A stretch of 64,000 nt of DNA from Treponema pectinovorum (GTDB taxonomy: Bacteria > Spirochaetota > Spirochaetia > Treponematales > Treponemataceae): positions 62,001 to 126,000 of the forward strand of contig NZ_UFQO01000005.1 in NCBI RefSeq assembly GCF_900497595.1, given 5' to 3'. Positions 49,347 through 57,473 of this stretch are shown here, piece after piece. Below the pieces are notes generated by a model. It was not told where the DNA came from. It searched no databases and saw nothing but the letters and a program-made list of their open reading frames with translations. How positions within the stretch are numbered: the stretch's first letter is position 1; each line of letters opens with the position of its first letter. Both the position numbers and the translations under genes were made by a program.

Positions 49347-51452
49347 ATGGTTAATAAAGTAACTTATAAAATTGGTGATGAAGAACTAATCCTCGAAACT
49401 GGAAAAATCGGAAAACAGGCAAACGGTTGTGTTTATGCTCAATATGCAGGCACTTCTGTTATAGCAACTGTTTGTGCTTCTTCTGAAGTTAAAGAAGGAT
49501 TGGACTTTGTTCCTGTTACTGTTGAATACAACGAAAAGTATTATGCTGCTGGAAAAATTCCTGGTGGTTTTGTAAAGAGGGAAGGGCGTCCTAAGGATAA
49601 AGAAATTTTGGTTTCTCGCCTTATAGATCGCCCTATGCGTCCTTTGTTTGAAACTTCATTTGGTAGAGAAATTCAGATTGTTCCTACCTGTGTTTCTGCC
49701 GATGGAATAAATCCTCCAGACATCCTTGCTGTAATAGCATCTTCTGCTGCGGTTTCTGTTTCAGATATTCCATTCCATGGACCTGTTGCGGCCGCTCGTG
49801 TTGCATATATCGCTGGTGAGTATGTTATAAATCCAACTTTTGCACAGCAGGAAAAAGCAGAACTTGAAATTGTTGTTGCTGGTACAAAAGACGGCTTTAC
49901 GATGGTAGAAGGCGGTGCAAACGAAGTTAGCGAAGAAGTTATGCTTGGTGCTTTGGAAAAGGCACAGGTTTTTATAACTGCAATGTGCGAACTTCAGGAA
50001 AGTCTAGTTGCAAAATGCGGAAAACAAAAACTTCCACTTGCGCCTCTCAATGTTGAACTTCAAAACAAAGAAGAGATAATTGCAGAAGCAACGCCACTTT
50101 TGGAAAAAGCCTGTTTCCAGGATGGAAAATCAAACAGAGGGAATGCAATTTCTGCGGTAAAAAAGCAACTTGTAGAAAAACATGCACAGCAGTTTGAAGA
50201 TGAAATTCAGAAAAAGCTTTTTGATTCTTGCTTTGACGATATTCAATACAATCTGCTAAGAAAAAGCATTCTGGATAAAGGGTTAAGAATCGACGGTCGT
50301 AAATGCGATGAAATTCGTCCTATAACTTGCGAAGTAAATGTTTTGCCTCGTCCACACGGTTCTGCTTTGTTTACTCGTGGCGAAACTCAGTCTCTGGCAG
50401 TTTGTACGCTCGGAACAACTTTGGATGCTCAGGCTTACGATGACATTGACGGAGAGCGAAGCGAAAACTTTATACTTCACTACAATTTTCCTCCTTATTC
50501 GGTAGGCGAAGTTGGTCGACTTACAACTGGTCGCCGCGAAATCGGACACGGATATCTTGCTCGTCGTTCTTTGGAACCGATGGTGCCTCCTGTATCACAG
50601 TTTCCTTACACAGTTCGCGTAGTATCAGAGATTTTGGAATCCAATGGTTCTTCTTCACAGGCTTCTACCTGTGGTGGTTGTCTTGCAATGCTCGCTGCTG
50701 GTGTTCCAATGAAAGAGATGGTTGCAGGCGTTGCGATGGGTCTTATAACCGAAGGCGATGAAGAAAATCCGTACAAAAGATACAAGATTCTTTCCGACAT
50801 CTTAGGCGAAGAAGATCACCTTGGAGACATGGACTTTAAAGTTGCAGGAACTAAAAACGGAATCACAGGCTTCCAGATGGATATAAAGATTGCAGGTGTT
50901 ACTACACAGATAATGAAAGAAGCGCTTGCACAGGCAAAAGCTGGTCGTATGCACATTCTTTCTATAATGGAAAAGTGCATAGATAAACCTCAGCCAATCA
51001 GTCCATTTGCTCCAAAAATTCTTACCATGAAAATAAGTCCAGATAAGATTGGTGCATTGATTGGTCCTGGCGGAAAGAACATAAAAGCACTTTGTGCACA
51101 GTACAATGTTACAATCAACACAGAAGAAGACGGAACTGTTCAGATTTACGGAAAAACTGGAAAATCTGCAGAAGAAGCAAGGCTTGCTGTAAAAGGCATC
51201 TGTGAAGATCCAGAAATTGGAACAATCTACAATGGAACTGTAAAACGAATAATGGATTTTGGTGCCTTTGTAGAAATTCTTCCTGGAAAAGAAGGGCTCT
51301 GTCATATTTCAAAACTTTCTCGACAGAGAGTTGAAAAGGTAACGGATGTTCTTCACGAAGGACAGCAGATTCCTGTAAAACTTCTTGAAGTTGACAAGAT
51401 GGGACGCTTAAATCTGTCCTATGTAGACGCTCTTGAAGAACAGTCAAAGTAA
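49347..51452 (+). CDS. pnp: Polynucleotide phosphorylase
   Basis: A 701-residue 3'-5' exoribonuclease that uses phosphate and is part of mRNA turnover. The two RNase PH cores (GGFVKREGRPKDKEILVSRL; and FPPYSVGEVGRLTTGRREIGHG in the second), KH (IGALIGPGGKNIKALC) and S1 (GTVKRIMDFGAFVEILPGKEGL) domains occur in the canonical order. The ATG at 49,347 is chosen for its GGAGG. It ends the operon, followed by a terminator. Confidence 0.97.
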   Translation: MVNKVTYKIGDEELILETGKIGKQANGCVYAQYAGTSVIATVCASSEVKEGLDFVPVTVEYNEKYYAAGKIPGGFVKREGRPKDKEILVSRLIDRPMRPLFETSFGREIQIVPTCVSADGINPPDILAVIASSAAVSVSDIPFHGPVAAARVAYIAGEYVINPTFAQQEKAELEIVVAGTKDGFTMVEGGANEVSEEVMLGALEKAQVFITAMCELQESLVAKCGKQKLPLAPLNVELQNKEEIIAEATPLLEKACFQDGKSNRGNAISAVKKQLVEKHAQQFEDEIQKKLFDSCFDDIQYNLLRKSILDKGLRIDGRKCDEIRPITCEVNVLPRPHGSALFTRGETQSLAVCTLGTTLDAQAYDDIDGERSENFILHYNFPPYSVGEVGRLTTGRREIGHGYLARRSLEPMVPPVSQFPYTVRVVSEILESNGSSSQASTCGGCLAMLAAGVPMKEMVAGVAMGLITEGDEENPYKRYKILSDILGEEDHLGDMDFKVAGTKNGITGFQMDIKIAGVTTQIMKEALAQAKAGRMHILSIMEKCIDKPQPISPFAPKILTMKISPDKIGALIGPGGKNIKALCAQYNVTINTEEDGTVQIYGKTGKSAEEARLAVKGICEDPEIGTIYNGTVKRIMDFGAFVEILPGKEGLCHISKLSRQRVEKVTDVLHEGQQIPVKLLEVDKMGRLNLSYVDALEEQSK

Positions 51453-51473
51453 AAAATCTTTTTGACTTTTTAT

Positions 51474-51508
51474 AATCCTGACTCGATTTTGGGTCGGGAT
51501 TTTTTTTG
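51474..51508 (+). terminator. Rho-independent terminator of the nusA-pnp operon
   Basis: AATCCTGACTC (51,474-51,484), loop GATTTT, GGGTCGGGATT (51,491-51,501), then a run of T. The stem has 11 pairs, including two G-T. Confidence 0.88.
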
Positions 51509-51569
51509 CAATTTTTTCATCAGGCGTAAGTGGATGACAACAGTTTTTTTTCATCAAGTACAGGTGGAT

Positions 51570-51597
51570 TTATCATCTTTTAGTTTTTCGCTATAAT
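51570..51597 (+). promoter_or_regulatory. Promoter of dut
   Basis: TATAAT at 51,592-51,597 with a weak -35 (TTATCA, 51,570-51,575) 16 bases before. Only 6 bases separate the -10 from the dut ATG and no ribosome site is visible. Confidence 0.6.
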
Positions 51598-51603
51598 TTA
51601 TCC

Positions 51604-52050
51604 ATGCAAAACTGTGAAATAAAAATCGTCGCCGAAGACGGTGTAAAACTTCCTTCATATCAAACATCGGGTAGCGCTGGTTGCGATATCTGTGCATATC
51701 TTCCAGAAGGTAAATCAATCGTATTAAAACCTATGGAACGCTTTTTGGTTCCAACGGGAATTAAGATGAGCATTCCAGAAGGCTTTGAAGTGCAAGTTCG
51801 CCCACGCTCTGGGCTTGCCGCAAAAAATGGGGTAACCTGCTTGAACACTCCTGGCACTATCGACAGCGATTATAGGGGAGAGGTAAAAATCATCCTTATA
51901 AATTTAGGCAGCGAAGATTTTGAAATAAATTCTGGCGACCGAATCGCACAACTGGTTGTTGCTCCTGTAACACAGGCTAATTTTCTTCTGGTAGATGAAC
52001 TTGATAAAACTGCTCGTGGTGAAGGTGGCTTTGGTCATACTGGAAAATAA
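51604..52050 (+). CDS. dut: dUTP diphosphatase
   Basis: A 148-residue trimeric enzyme turning dUTP into dUMP. The five motifs are visible: GSAGCDICA (1), RPRSGLAAKNGV (2), LNTPGTIDSDYRGE (3, with the catalytic Asp), GDRIAQLVV (4) and GEGGFGHTGK (5, P-loop-like end). It keeps uracil out of DNA and makes dUMP for thymidylate. The mRNA may be leaderless because of the promoter position. Confidence 0.97.
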   Translation: MQNCEIKIVAEDGVKLPSYQTSGSAGCDICAYLPEGKSIVLKPMERFLVPTGIKMSIPEGFEVQVRPRSGLAAKNGVTCLNTPGTIDSDYRGEVKIILINLGSEDFEINSGDRIAQLVVAPVTQANFLLVDELDKTARGEGGFGHTGK

Positions 52051-52065
52051 TTTTTTTGTAATTTT

Positions 52066-53475
52066 ATGCCTCGACTAAACTTAAAAAAAATAAAGGATTT
52101 CCTGTATTTAAAATATCATTCTTCTTGGTTGTCTCGTCATATCCGTCATGTAGAAGCACTTGGATATTATTATCACAGGCTTTGGACAAAAAGCCCTCTT
52201 CGCATAAAAATTCAAACTATTTATGAGCAAAAGATAAAAACTTTTTTAGAGGATTTTAACCTTTTAAATTGGATTTTTCATAAAACGGCTGTAATTTTAT
52301 TTAAGTTAGGATTAAAGACGCAATCTCAAACTGTAGACGGTTTTATGCAGGAAAAATCTGGCTTAAACCGCCACGTATTTTATCGCTATCTTTTGCGAGA
52401 GCTTTTTCTTTATTTTTTTGTCGCATTTTTGTTTTTCTTTTTTATTTTTTTTGTAAATCAAATACTTTTAATAATTCAAAAAATTCTGGAAAAAAAAGTT
52501 CCGCTTTGGGATGTCATCCTTCTTATGACTTATGCATTGCCTTCTATAATTGCACAGTCTGCCCCATTTGCAACGCTCGTCGGTTTTTTGATGTGTCTTG
52601 GGCGTTTGGTTTCTGAAAATGAAATTTTAATTTTTCGAGCATCGGGACAAAGTTATAAGACAATCCTCTTGCCAGTTTTGATTTTGGGTGGAGCGATTTC
52701 GCTTGGCTCATTTTTTGTAAACGATTTTCTTCTTCCGTTGGGAACTATAAAATACAACAGGCTGTATCGCTCAATTCTGGTATCAAATCCTGCGATAGAA
52801 CTTGAACCTAACTCTGTAAAAAAAGCAGTCGATAAAATTTTGGTAATTGGAAATGTGCTCGGCGATAAAGTAAGCGATCTGATTTTTTTTGACACGAGTT
52901 CCGACGGTCAACAGCGAATAATAATCGCGCAAGATTCGACCGTAAAAAAATCGTCTTCCGACGGCGTTTTGATGAATCTTGAAATGGACGATTCTGTTGT
53001 TTTATTTTTTGATAAAGAGAAAAAAGATTCTTACGAAATTTTAACTGCTCAAAAAACTCAACTCAATGTCTTTGAATCTTCTATCGAAGCAGCGTCTTTT
53101 AGAGTTAGCCCAAGGGAAATGACTTCTTACGACTTACGAAGGCGAATAAAAGATATGGAAAAAAGCGACGATTATTCTAAAAAGCAGCTCAATTCATATA
53201 AGCTTGAATACAACAAAAAATTTTCGCTTCCCTTTGGTTCAATTTTTTTTGCTTTTTTGGCACTTCCGCTCGCTTTTCTTTTTGGTAAGCACAATGGGCA
53301 GACGATTGGACTTATAATTGGAATTGTAATCTGCGTTCTGTACTGGACAATGATGATTTTGGGTCAGATTTTTGGAAACCGTGGTGGCTTGAATGGTTTT
53401 TTGGTTATGTGGCTTCCAAACATCACGATTACGATTGCAGGAACGCTTTTTTATTTAAAACTTTTGGGTAAGTGA
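52066..53475 (+). CDS. LptF/LptG-family permease (YjgP/YjgQ), first of pair
   Basis: A 469-residue membrane protein of the type that moves lipopolysaccharide or related lipid across the inner membrane with the LptB ATPase. Membrane helices lie at about 110-135, 150-175, 200-222 and three near the C-terminus (from LPFGSIFFAFLALPLAFLFG), with a beta-jellyroll periplasmic domain between. The N-terminal 100 residues are an unusual soluble extension. It starts 15 bases after dut and overlaps the partner gene by 4 bases. Confidence 0.87.
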   Translation: MPRLNLKKIKDFLYLKYHSSWLSRHIRHVEALGYYYHRLWTKSPLRIKIQTIYEQKIKTFLEDFNLLNWIFHKTAVILFKLGLKTQSQTVDGFMQEKSGLNRHVFYRYLLRELFLYFFVAFLFFFFIFFVNQILLIIQKILEKKVPLWDVILLMTYALPSIIAQSAPFATLVGFLMCLGRLVSENEILIFRASGQSYKTILLPVLILGGAISLGSFFVNDFLLPLGTIKYNRLYRSILVSNPAIELEPNSVKKAVDKILVIGNVLGDKVSDLIFFDTSSDGQQRIIIAQDSTVKKSSSDGVLMNLEMDDSVVLFFDKEKKDSYEILTAQKTQLNVFESSIEAASFRVSPREMTSYDLRRRIKDMEKSDDYSKKQLNSYKLEYNKKFSLPFGSIFFAFLALPLAFLFGKHNGQTIGLIIGIVICVLYWTMMILGQIFGNRGGLNGFLVMWLPNITITIAGTLFYLKLLGK

Positions 53476-54545
53476 TGACTTTAGTAAAATACATATTTAA
53501 AAAATTTTTTCCGTTATTCATAGGTTCGCTGCTGTTTTTTGCCTTTGTCCTGGTTTTAGTGGATTTGTTTTTGAACCTTTGGAATTTTATTTCAAATGCT
53601 GTCAGCGCCCAAAGGGTTTTTACTATAATGATTTTATATTTCCCAAAGGCAATCTGGTATTCCGCTCCGCTTTCAATTTTGTTTGCGGTTTCGTACACGC
53701 TTTCCGACTTTTATGCAAATAACGAATTGATTGCAGTCTTTGCTTCTGGAGTTCCGCTTGTAAAATTCACTTTTCCGATTCTCGCGTTTTCGTTCCTTTT
53801 GAGTTTTGCACTTTTTTATTTTGAAGACAATCTTGTAGTTCCAACCTATGCCAAAAAAGTTGAATTGCAGGATTTTTCACTCAATCGGGAAAAAAGTTTA
53901 AATAACGATAAGATTGTTGTTATGGCAGAAATGGGAAATATCGTCTACAAGGCAGATTATTATGACGATGCTTTTATGCGTCTGTATAATCTTTATGTAG
54001 TTATCAGAAACGATGATAAATCTTTAAATTGCATAATCCGCGCAGATTCTGCTCTTTGGGAAGAAAATTATTGGAAATTGAGCGGCGGACTCAAATATGT
54101 TTTTAACGAAGGAAATCTCCAATCTGCTCCAGTTGATGAAGATACGATGAAAAGGCTCACAGAATTTCCAGAAACCTTTCGCAATAATGTAATCTCTGTA
54201 GAAACCGTAAATACAAAGCAGGCAAAAGAATACATAACTCATCTAAAGCGGGTAGGGCTTCCGTATAACGAGCCTTTGAGCATTTATTACAGAAAGTTTG
54301 CTTTTCCTTTTATACTTTTTATCGTAGTATTTTTGTCCATAGGCTTGAGTGGCAAAACTCGGAAAAACGTTATGCTCATAAGTTTGGCAAGTTGCATCAC
54401 TGCCGCTGTGGTTTATTATGTCTTCCAGATGGTAACCATGTTGATGGCAAAATTTGGTATTCTTTCACCTTTTTTGGGAGCGTGGCTTCCTGTATTTTTG
54501 TTTGTAATTTTAAGCATGGTTTTGTTAAAATACGCTAGAACTTAA
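53472..54545 (+). CDS. LptF/LptG-family permease, second of pair
   Basis: A 357-residue member of the same family with the usual length: helices at about 12-32, 58-78, 100-118 and three near the C-terminus around LSIGLSGKTRKNVMLISLASCI, and a periplasmic jellyroll between. It starts in an ATGA overlap with its partner, so the two subunits are co-translated. Some spirochaetes lack classical LPS; the lipid carried is unknown. Confidence 0.87.
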   Translation: MMTLVKYIFKKFFPLFIGSLLFFAFVLVLVDLFLNLWNFISNAVSAQRVFTIMILYFPKAIWYSAPLSILFAVSYTLSDFYANNELIAVFASGVPLVKFTFPILAFSFLLSFALFYFEDNLVVPTYAKKVELQDFSLNREKSLNNDKIVVMAEMGNIVYKADYYDDAFMRLYNLYVVIRNDDKSLNCIIRADSALWEENYWKLSGGLKYVFNEGNLQSAPVDEDTMKRLTEFPETFRNNVISVETVNTKQAKEYITHLKRVGLPYNEPLSIYYRKFAFPFILFIVVFLSIGLSGKTRKNVMLISLASCITAAVVYYVFQMVTMLMAKFGILSPFLGAWLPVFLFVILSMVLLKYART

Positions 54546-54559
54546 GGATGAGGATTTTT

Positions 54560-55699
54560 ATGATTTCTGAAATTTTCACTATAAAACACGAATCTACAGA
54601 CGGCAAAGCAAGGACTGGAACTTTGCATCTTGCACACGGCGATGTTCAAACTCCAGTTTTTATGCCTGTAGGAACAAGTGCAACTGTAAAAGCGCTTACA
54701 AAAGATGATTTGGAAGAAATTGGTTTTGAAATAATCCTCGCAAATACCTATCATCTTTTTTTGCGACCTGGAAGCGATGTTATAGAAGCGGCTGGCGGTT
54801 TGCATGGATTTTCCTGTTGGAATAAAAATTTTTTGACGGATTCTGGTGGATTTCAGGTCTGGAGCCTTTCAAAACTTCGGAAGATAACCGAAGAAGGCGC
54901 TTTTTTTGCGAGCAATATTGACGGAAGCCGCCACATGTTTACTCCAGAAAGGGTTGTAGATGTTCAAACTCAATTCAATTCAGATGTTCAGATGCAGTTG
55001 GATGTGTGCACTGGCTGGGGAATCGAAAAAAAAGAAGCGATAAATGCTCTTGCCATAACAGAAAAGTGGCTTGCGCGTGCAAAAGATGAATGGCTTAAAA
55101 AAAAGGATGAAGGTTATAAAGGAATTTTGCTTCCTATTGTTCAGGGGAATTTTTTCAAAGATTTGCGCAAGCGTTCCAGCGAATTTGTAACTTCTATGGA
55201 TTTGCCTGCGATTGCGATTGGTGGTTTAAGTGTTGGTGAGCCCGCGGAGGAATTTGCTTCAATGCTCGACTATACGGTGGAAAATCTTCCAAAAACAAAA
55301 GCAAAATATGTCATGGGAATTGGCACTCCAGACTATATTTTAGATGCTGTTCGCAGCGGAATCGATATGTTCGACTGTGTTCTTCCAACTCGTAATGCAA
55401 GAAACGGTTCTTATTTTACACGAGATGGCAATCTTTCTATAAAACAGGAAAGGTTTATTCGCGATTTTTCTCCGATAGATAAGGAATGCAACTGCAAAGT
55501 TTGTCGCACATATTCTAGAAGTTATCTCAGGCATCTTTTTAAAGAGCAAGAAATTTTAAGCTGCATGCTTGCAAGTTATCATAACCTTTATTTTTTGCAC
55601 AACATGATGAAAGAAATAAGGACTTCGATTGAAGAAAATCGCTTTGAACAGTACAGAATTGATTTTTTACAGCGATATAAAGCTGGTGCTATAAAATAG
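54560..55699 (+). CDS. tgt: Queuine tRNA-ribosyltransferase
   Basis: A 379-residue enzyme exchanging guanine 34 of tRNAs with GUN anticodons for preQ1. The hallmarks are LANTYHLFLRPG, DSGGFQVWSLSKLRKI, LDVCTGWG, GGLSVGEP, and the zinc site CNCKVCRTYSRSYLRH with its later His. The ATG at 54,560 has GAGG 6 bases upstream; the earlier ATG at 54,548 lies too close to AAGG. It follows the second Lpt gene by 14 bases. Confidence 0.95.
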   Translation: MISEIFTIKHESTDGKARTGTLHLAHGDVQTPVFMPVGTSATVKALTKDDLEEIGFEIILANTYHLFLRPGSDVIEAAGGLHGFSCWNKNFLTDSGGFQVWSLSKLRKITEEGAFFASNIDGSRHMFTPERVVDVQTQFNSDVQMQLDVCTGWGIEKKEAINALAITEKWLARAKDEWLKKKDEGYKGILLPIVQGNFFKDLRKRSSEFVTSMDLPAIAIGGLSVGEPAEEFASMLDYTVENLPKTKAKYVMGIGTPDYILDAVRSGIDMFDCVLPTRNARNGSYFTRDGNLSIKQERFIRDFSPIDKECNCKVCRTYSRSYLRHLFKEQEILSCMLASYHNLYFLHNMMKEIRTSIEENRFEQYRIDFLQRYKAGAIK

Positions 55700-55729
55700 A
55701 TTTTTTTTAGATTTAGATTTTGAGGTTTT

Positions 55730-57472
55730 ATGAAAAAATTTTTTTTTATTTATTGCTTTGTTTTGATCAATTTTTTTCTCTTTTCGGATGAAAATTTGCA
55801 ACAACCGCTTAAAACTGTAACTACAAATTCTCAATCGCTTGAAACTCCAGCTGCAAATTCACAATCGAAGGAAAGCAAAAATCTACACGAAATTTCTCAA
55901 TCTCAAAATGGCGAAACTTTACAAGAATCATCTCAAGAAGAAAAACTTGAAACAAAAAACGTTGAATCTTCAAAAAGCGAAAATCAGGCACAAAGGGAAG
56001 CTGAATCAGGTGAAACTGCAAAAAAGAGACCTTTAAAACAGGATAAAGAAAAAATTGAGCGTTTGGAAATCGAATATCCCGACACAAAAAAGGAAAATGA
56101 GGAAACGCTCAAATACGGAATGGAAGAGGACATAATCTCTTTGATTGACAATCTGTTAAAAAATGAAGATGTGCGTTTTGTAGATGAAGTTTACGACCTT
56201 TTTTATTCAACTAAAAATACTGCAATCCGCGAAAAAATCCTCGAATATTTTACAAAATTAAAAGACCCTTGCTTAGAAGATTATGCAATTTCAATTTTGG
56301 AAGACCCTTACGACGAAAAAACTTCAACTGTAAACGCAGTTTTTAACTATGTTCAAGCGGTAAAAACTAAGGCAGCGTTAAAACCAGTTCTTGCACTGTT
56401 AGAAAGCGATGATGAAAAATATTTTACACCTTCTCTAACTACGATTGGCGAAATTGGCGGAAGTGAAGAGGCGGTATTTTTGAGCGAATATTTAAAACGG
56501 GAAGATTTGACGCTCGCTCAAAAGCAAAATCTTGTAAAAGTTTTGGGAAAAATAAAAGCTGTGGAAACCTTTGAAAGCCTTGTTCAAATGGCAACAGACG
56601 AAGATGAAAATTCTTTTGTGCGAATGTACAGTGCAGAAGCGATTGGTTCTATGCAAAAAGAAGAAGCTGTAGGAGTTCTTGTAAAACTATATGAAGATAA
56701 CGATCCAAAATTAAGAACCTATGTTATAAAAGGGCTTTCTTATTTTCCAGAAAATGAAGAAGCCAAAAAGACTATATTGCAAGCGATTAGAGATTCTCAT
56801 GTTGCTGTTCGTTTGGAAGCGATAGAAGTTTGCAAAAAAAATGATTTTAAAGAAGCGACACCTTTTATCATTTATAGGCTCGAAAAAGACAAGGAAGATT
56901 CCATCAAGAAAATTTCTTATGATGCACTTGCTTTTTTAAATACAAAAGAAGGAAACGAATATCTTGTAAAGCATATAACCGATAAAAAAGTTGCGGATAA
57001 TCCAAAAAGTCGCATTGCAAGAGCACTCCTTGAATATGGCAATGCAGGCGAAAAGGAAATAATCGCTTTGGCAGAAGAATCTCTAACTGACGACAGGCGA
57101 AAATCGCTTAGATACGCTTTGGGCAAAGAATTTGCAAAATATGGCCGAAAAAGTTTTTCTGAAATCTGCAAAAAATACCTTGAATCAAAGGATTCTGCAA
57201 CGCAAGGCACAGGTCTTGATATATATGCAAAAGGCAGATACGAAGATATAACTCCGCTTGTGCGAAAGCTGGTGCTTGACGGAGCAAAAAATTCTAAAAA
57301 CAATGTGAATGCAACAAAGGCAGAAAAAATTCTAGGCTCAAAAGACAGTGCAGTTTTACAGGCGGCAAAAATCAAAGAAGAAAACGAGAAAAACAAAGAA
57401 AATAAAAATTCTTCAAAATCGAAAACACCTGCTTCGATTTCTACAAAATCCAATTCTTCCGATTCAAAATGA
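55730..57472 (+). CDS. Secreted HEAT-repeat protein
   Basis: A 580-residue protein with a signal peptide (KKFFFIYCFVLINFFLF, cleaved near 19), a low-complexity Ser/Lys/Glu/Gln-rich spacer (20-115) and then alternating helix pairs (EEAVGVLVKLYEDNDPKLRTYVIKGLSY, SHVAVRLEAIEVCKKND) of HEAT type to about residue 540, ending in a Lys/Ser-rich tail. Such proteins usually form binding scaffolds in the spirochaete periplasm. It starts 30 bases past tgt with GAGG and ends one base before the convergent helicase gene. Confidence 0.78.
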   Translation: MKKFFFIYCFVLINFFLFSDENLQQPLKTVTTNSQSLETPAANSQSKESKNLHEISQSQNGETLQESSQEEKLETKNVESSKSENQAQREAESGETAKKRPLKQDKEKIERLEIEYPDTKKENEETLKYGMEEDIISLIDNLLKNEDVRFVDEVYDLFYSTKNTAIREKILEYFTKLKDPCLEDYAISILEDPYDEKTSTVNAVFNYVQAVKTKAALKPVLALLESDDEKYFTPSLTTIGEIGGSEEAVFLSEYLKREDLTLAQKQNLVKVLGKIKAVETFESLVQMATDEDENSFVRMYSAEAIGSMQKEEAVGVLVKLYEDNDPKLRTYVIKGLSYFPENEEAKKTILQAIRDSHVAVRLEAIEVCKKNDFKEATPFIIYRLEKDKEDSIKKISYDALAFLNTKEGNEYLVKHITDKKVADNPKSRIARALLEYGNAGEKEIIALAEESLTDDRRKSLRYALGKEFAKYGRKSFSEICKKYLESKDSATQGTGLDIYAKGRYEDITPLVRKLVLDGAKNSKNNVNATKAEKILGSKDSAVLQAAKIKEENEKNKENKNSSKSKTPASISTKSNSSDSK

Positions 57473-57473
57473 A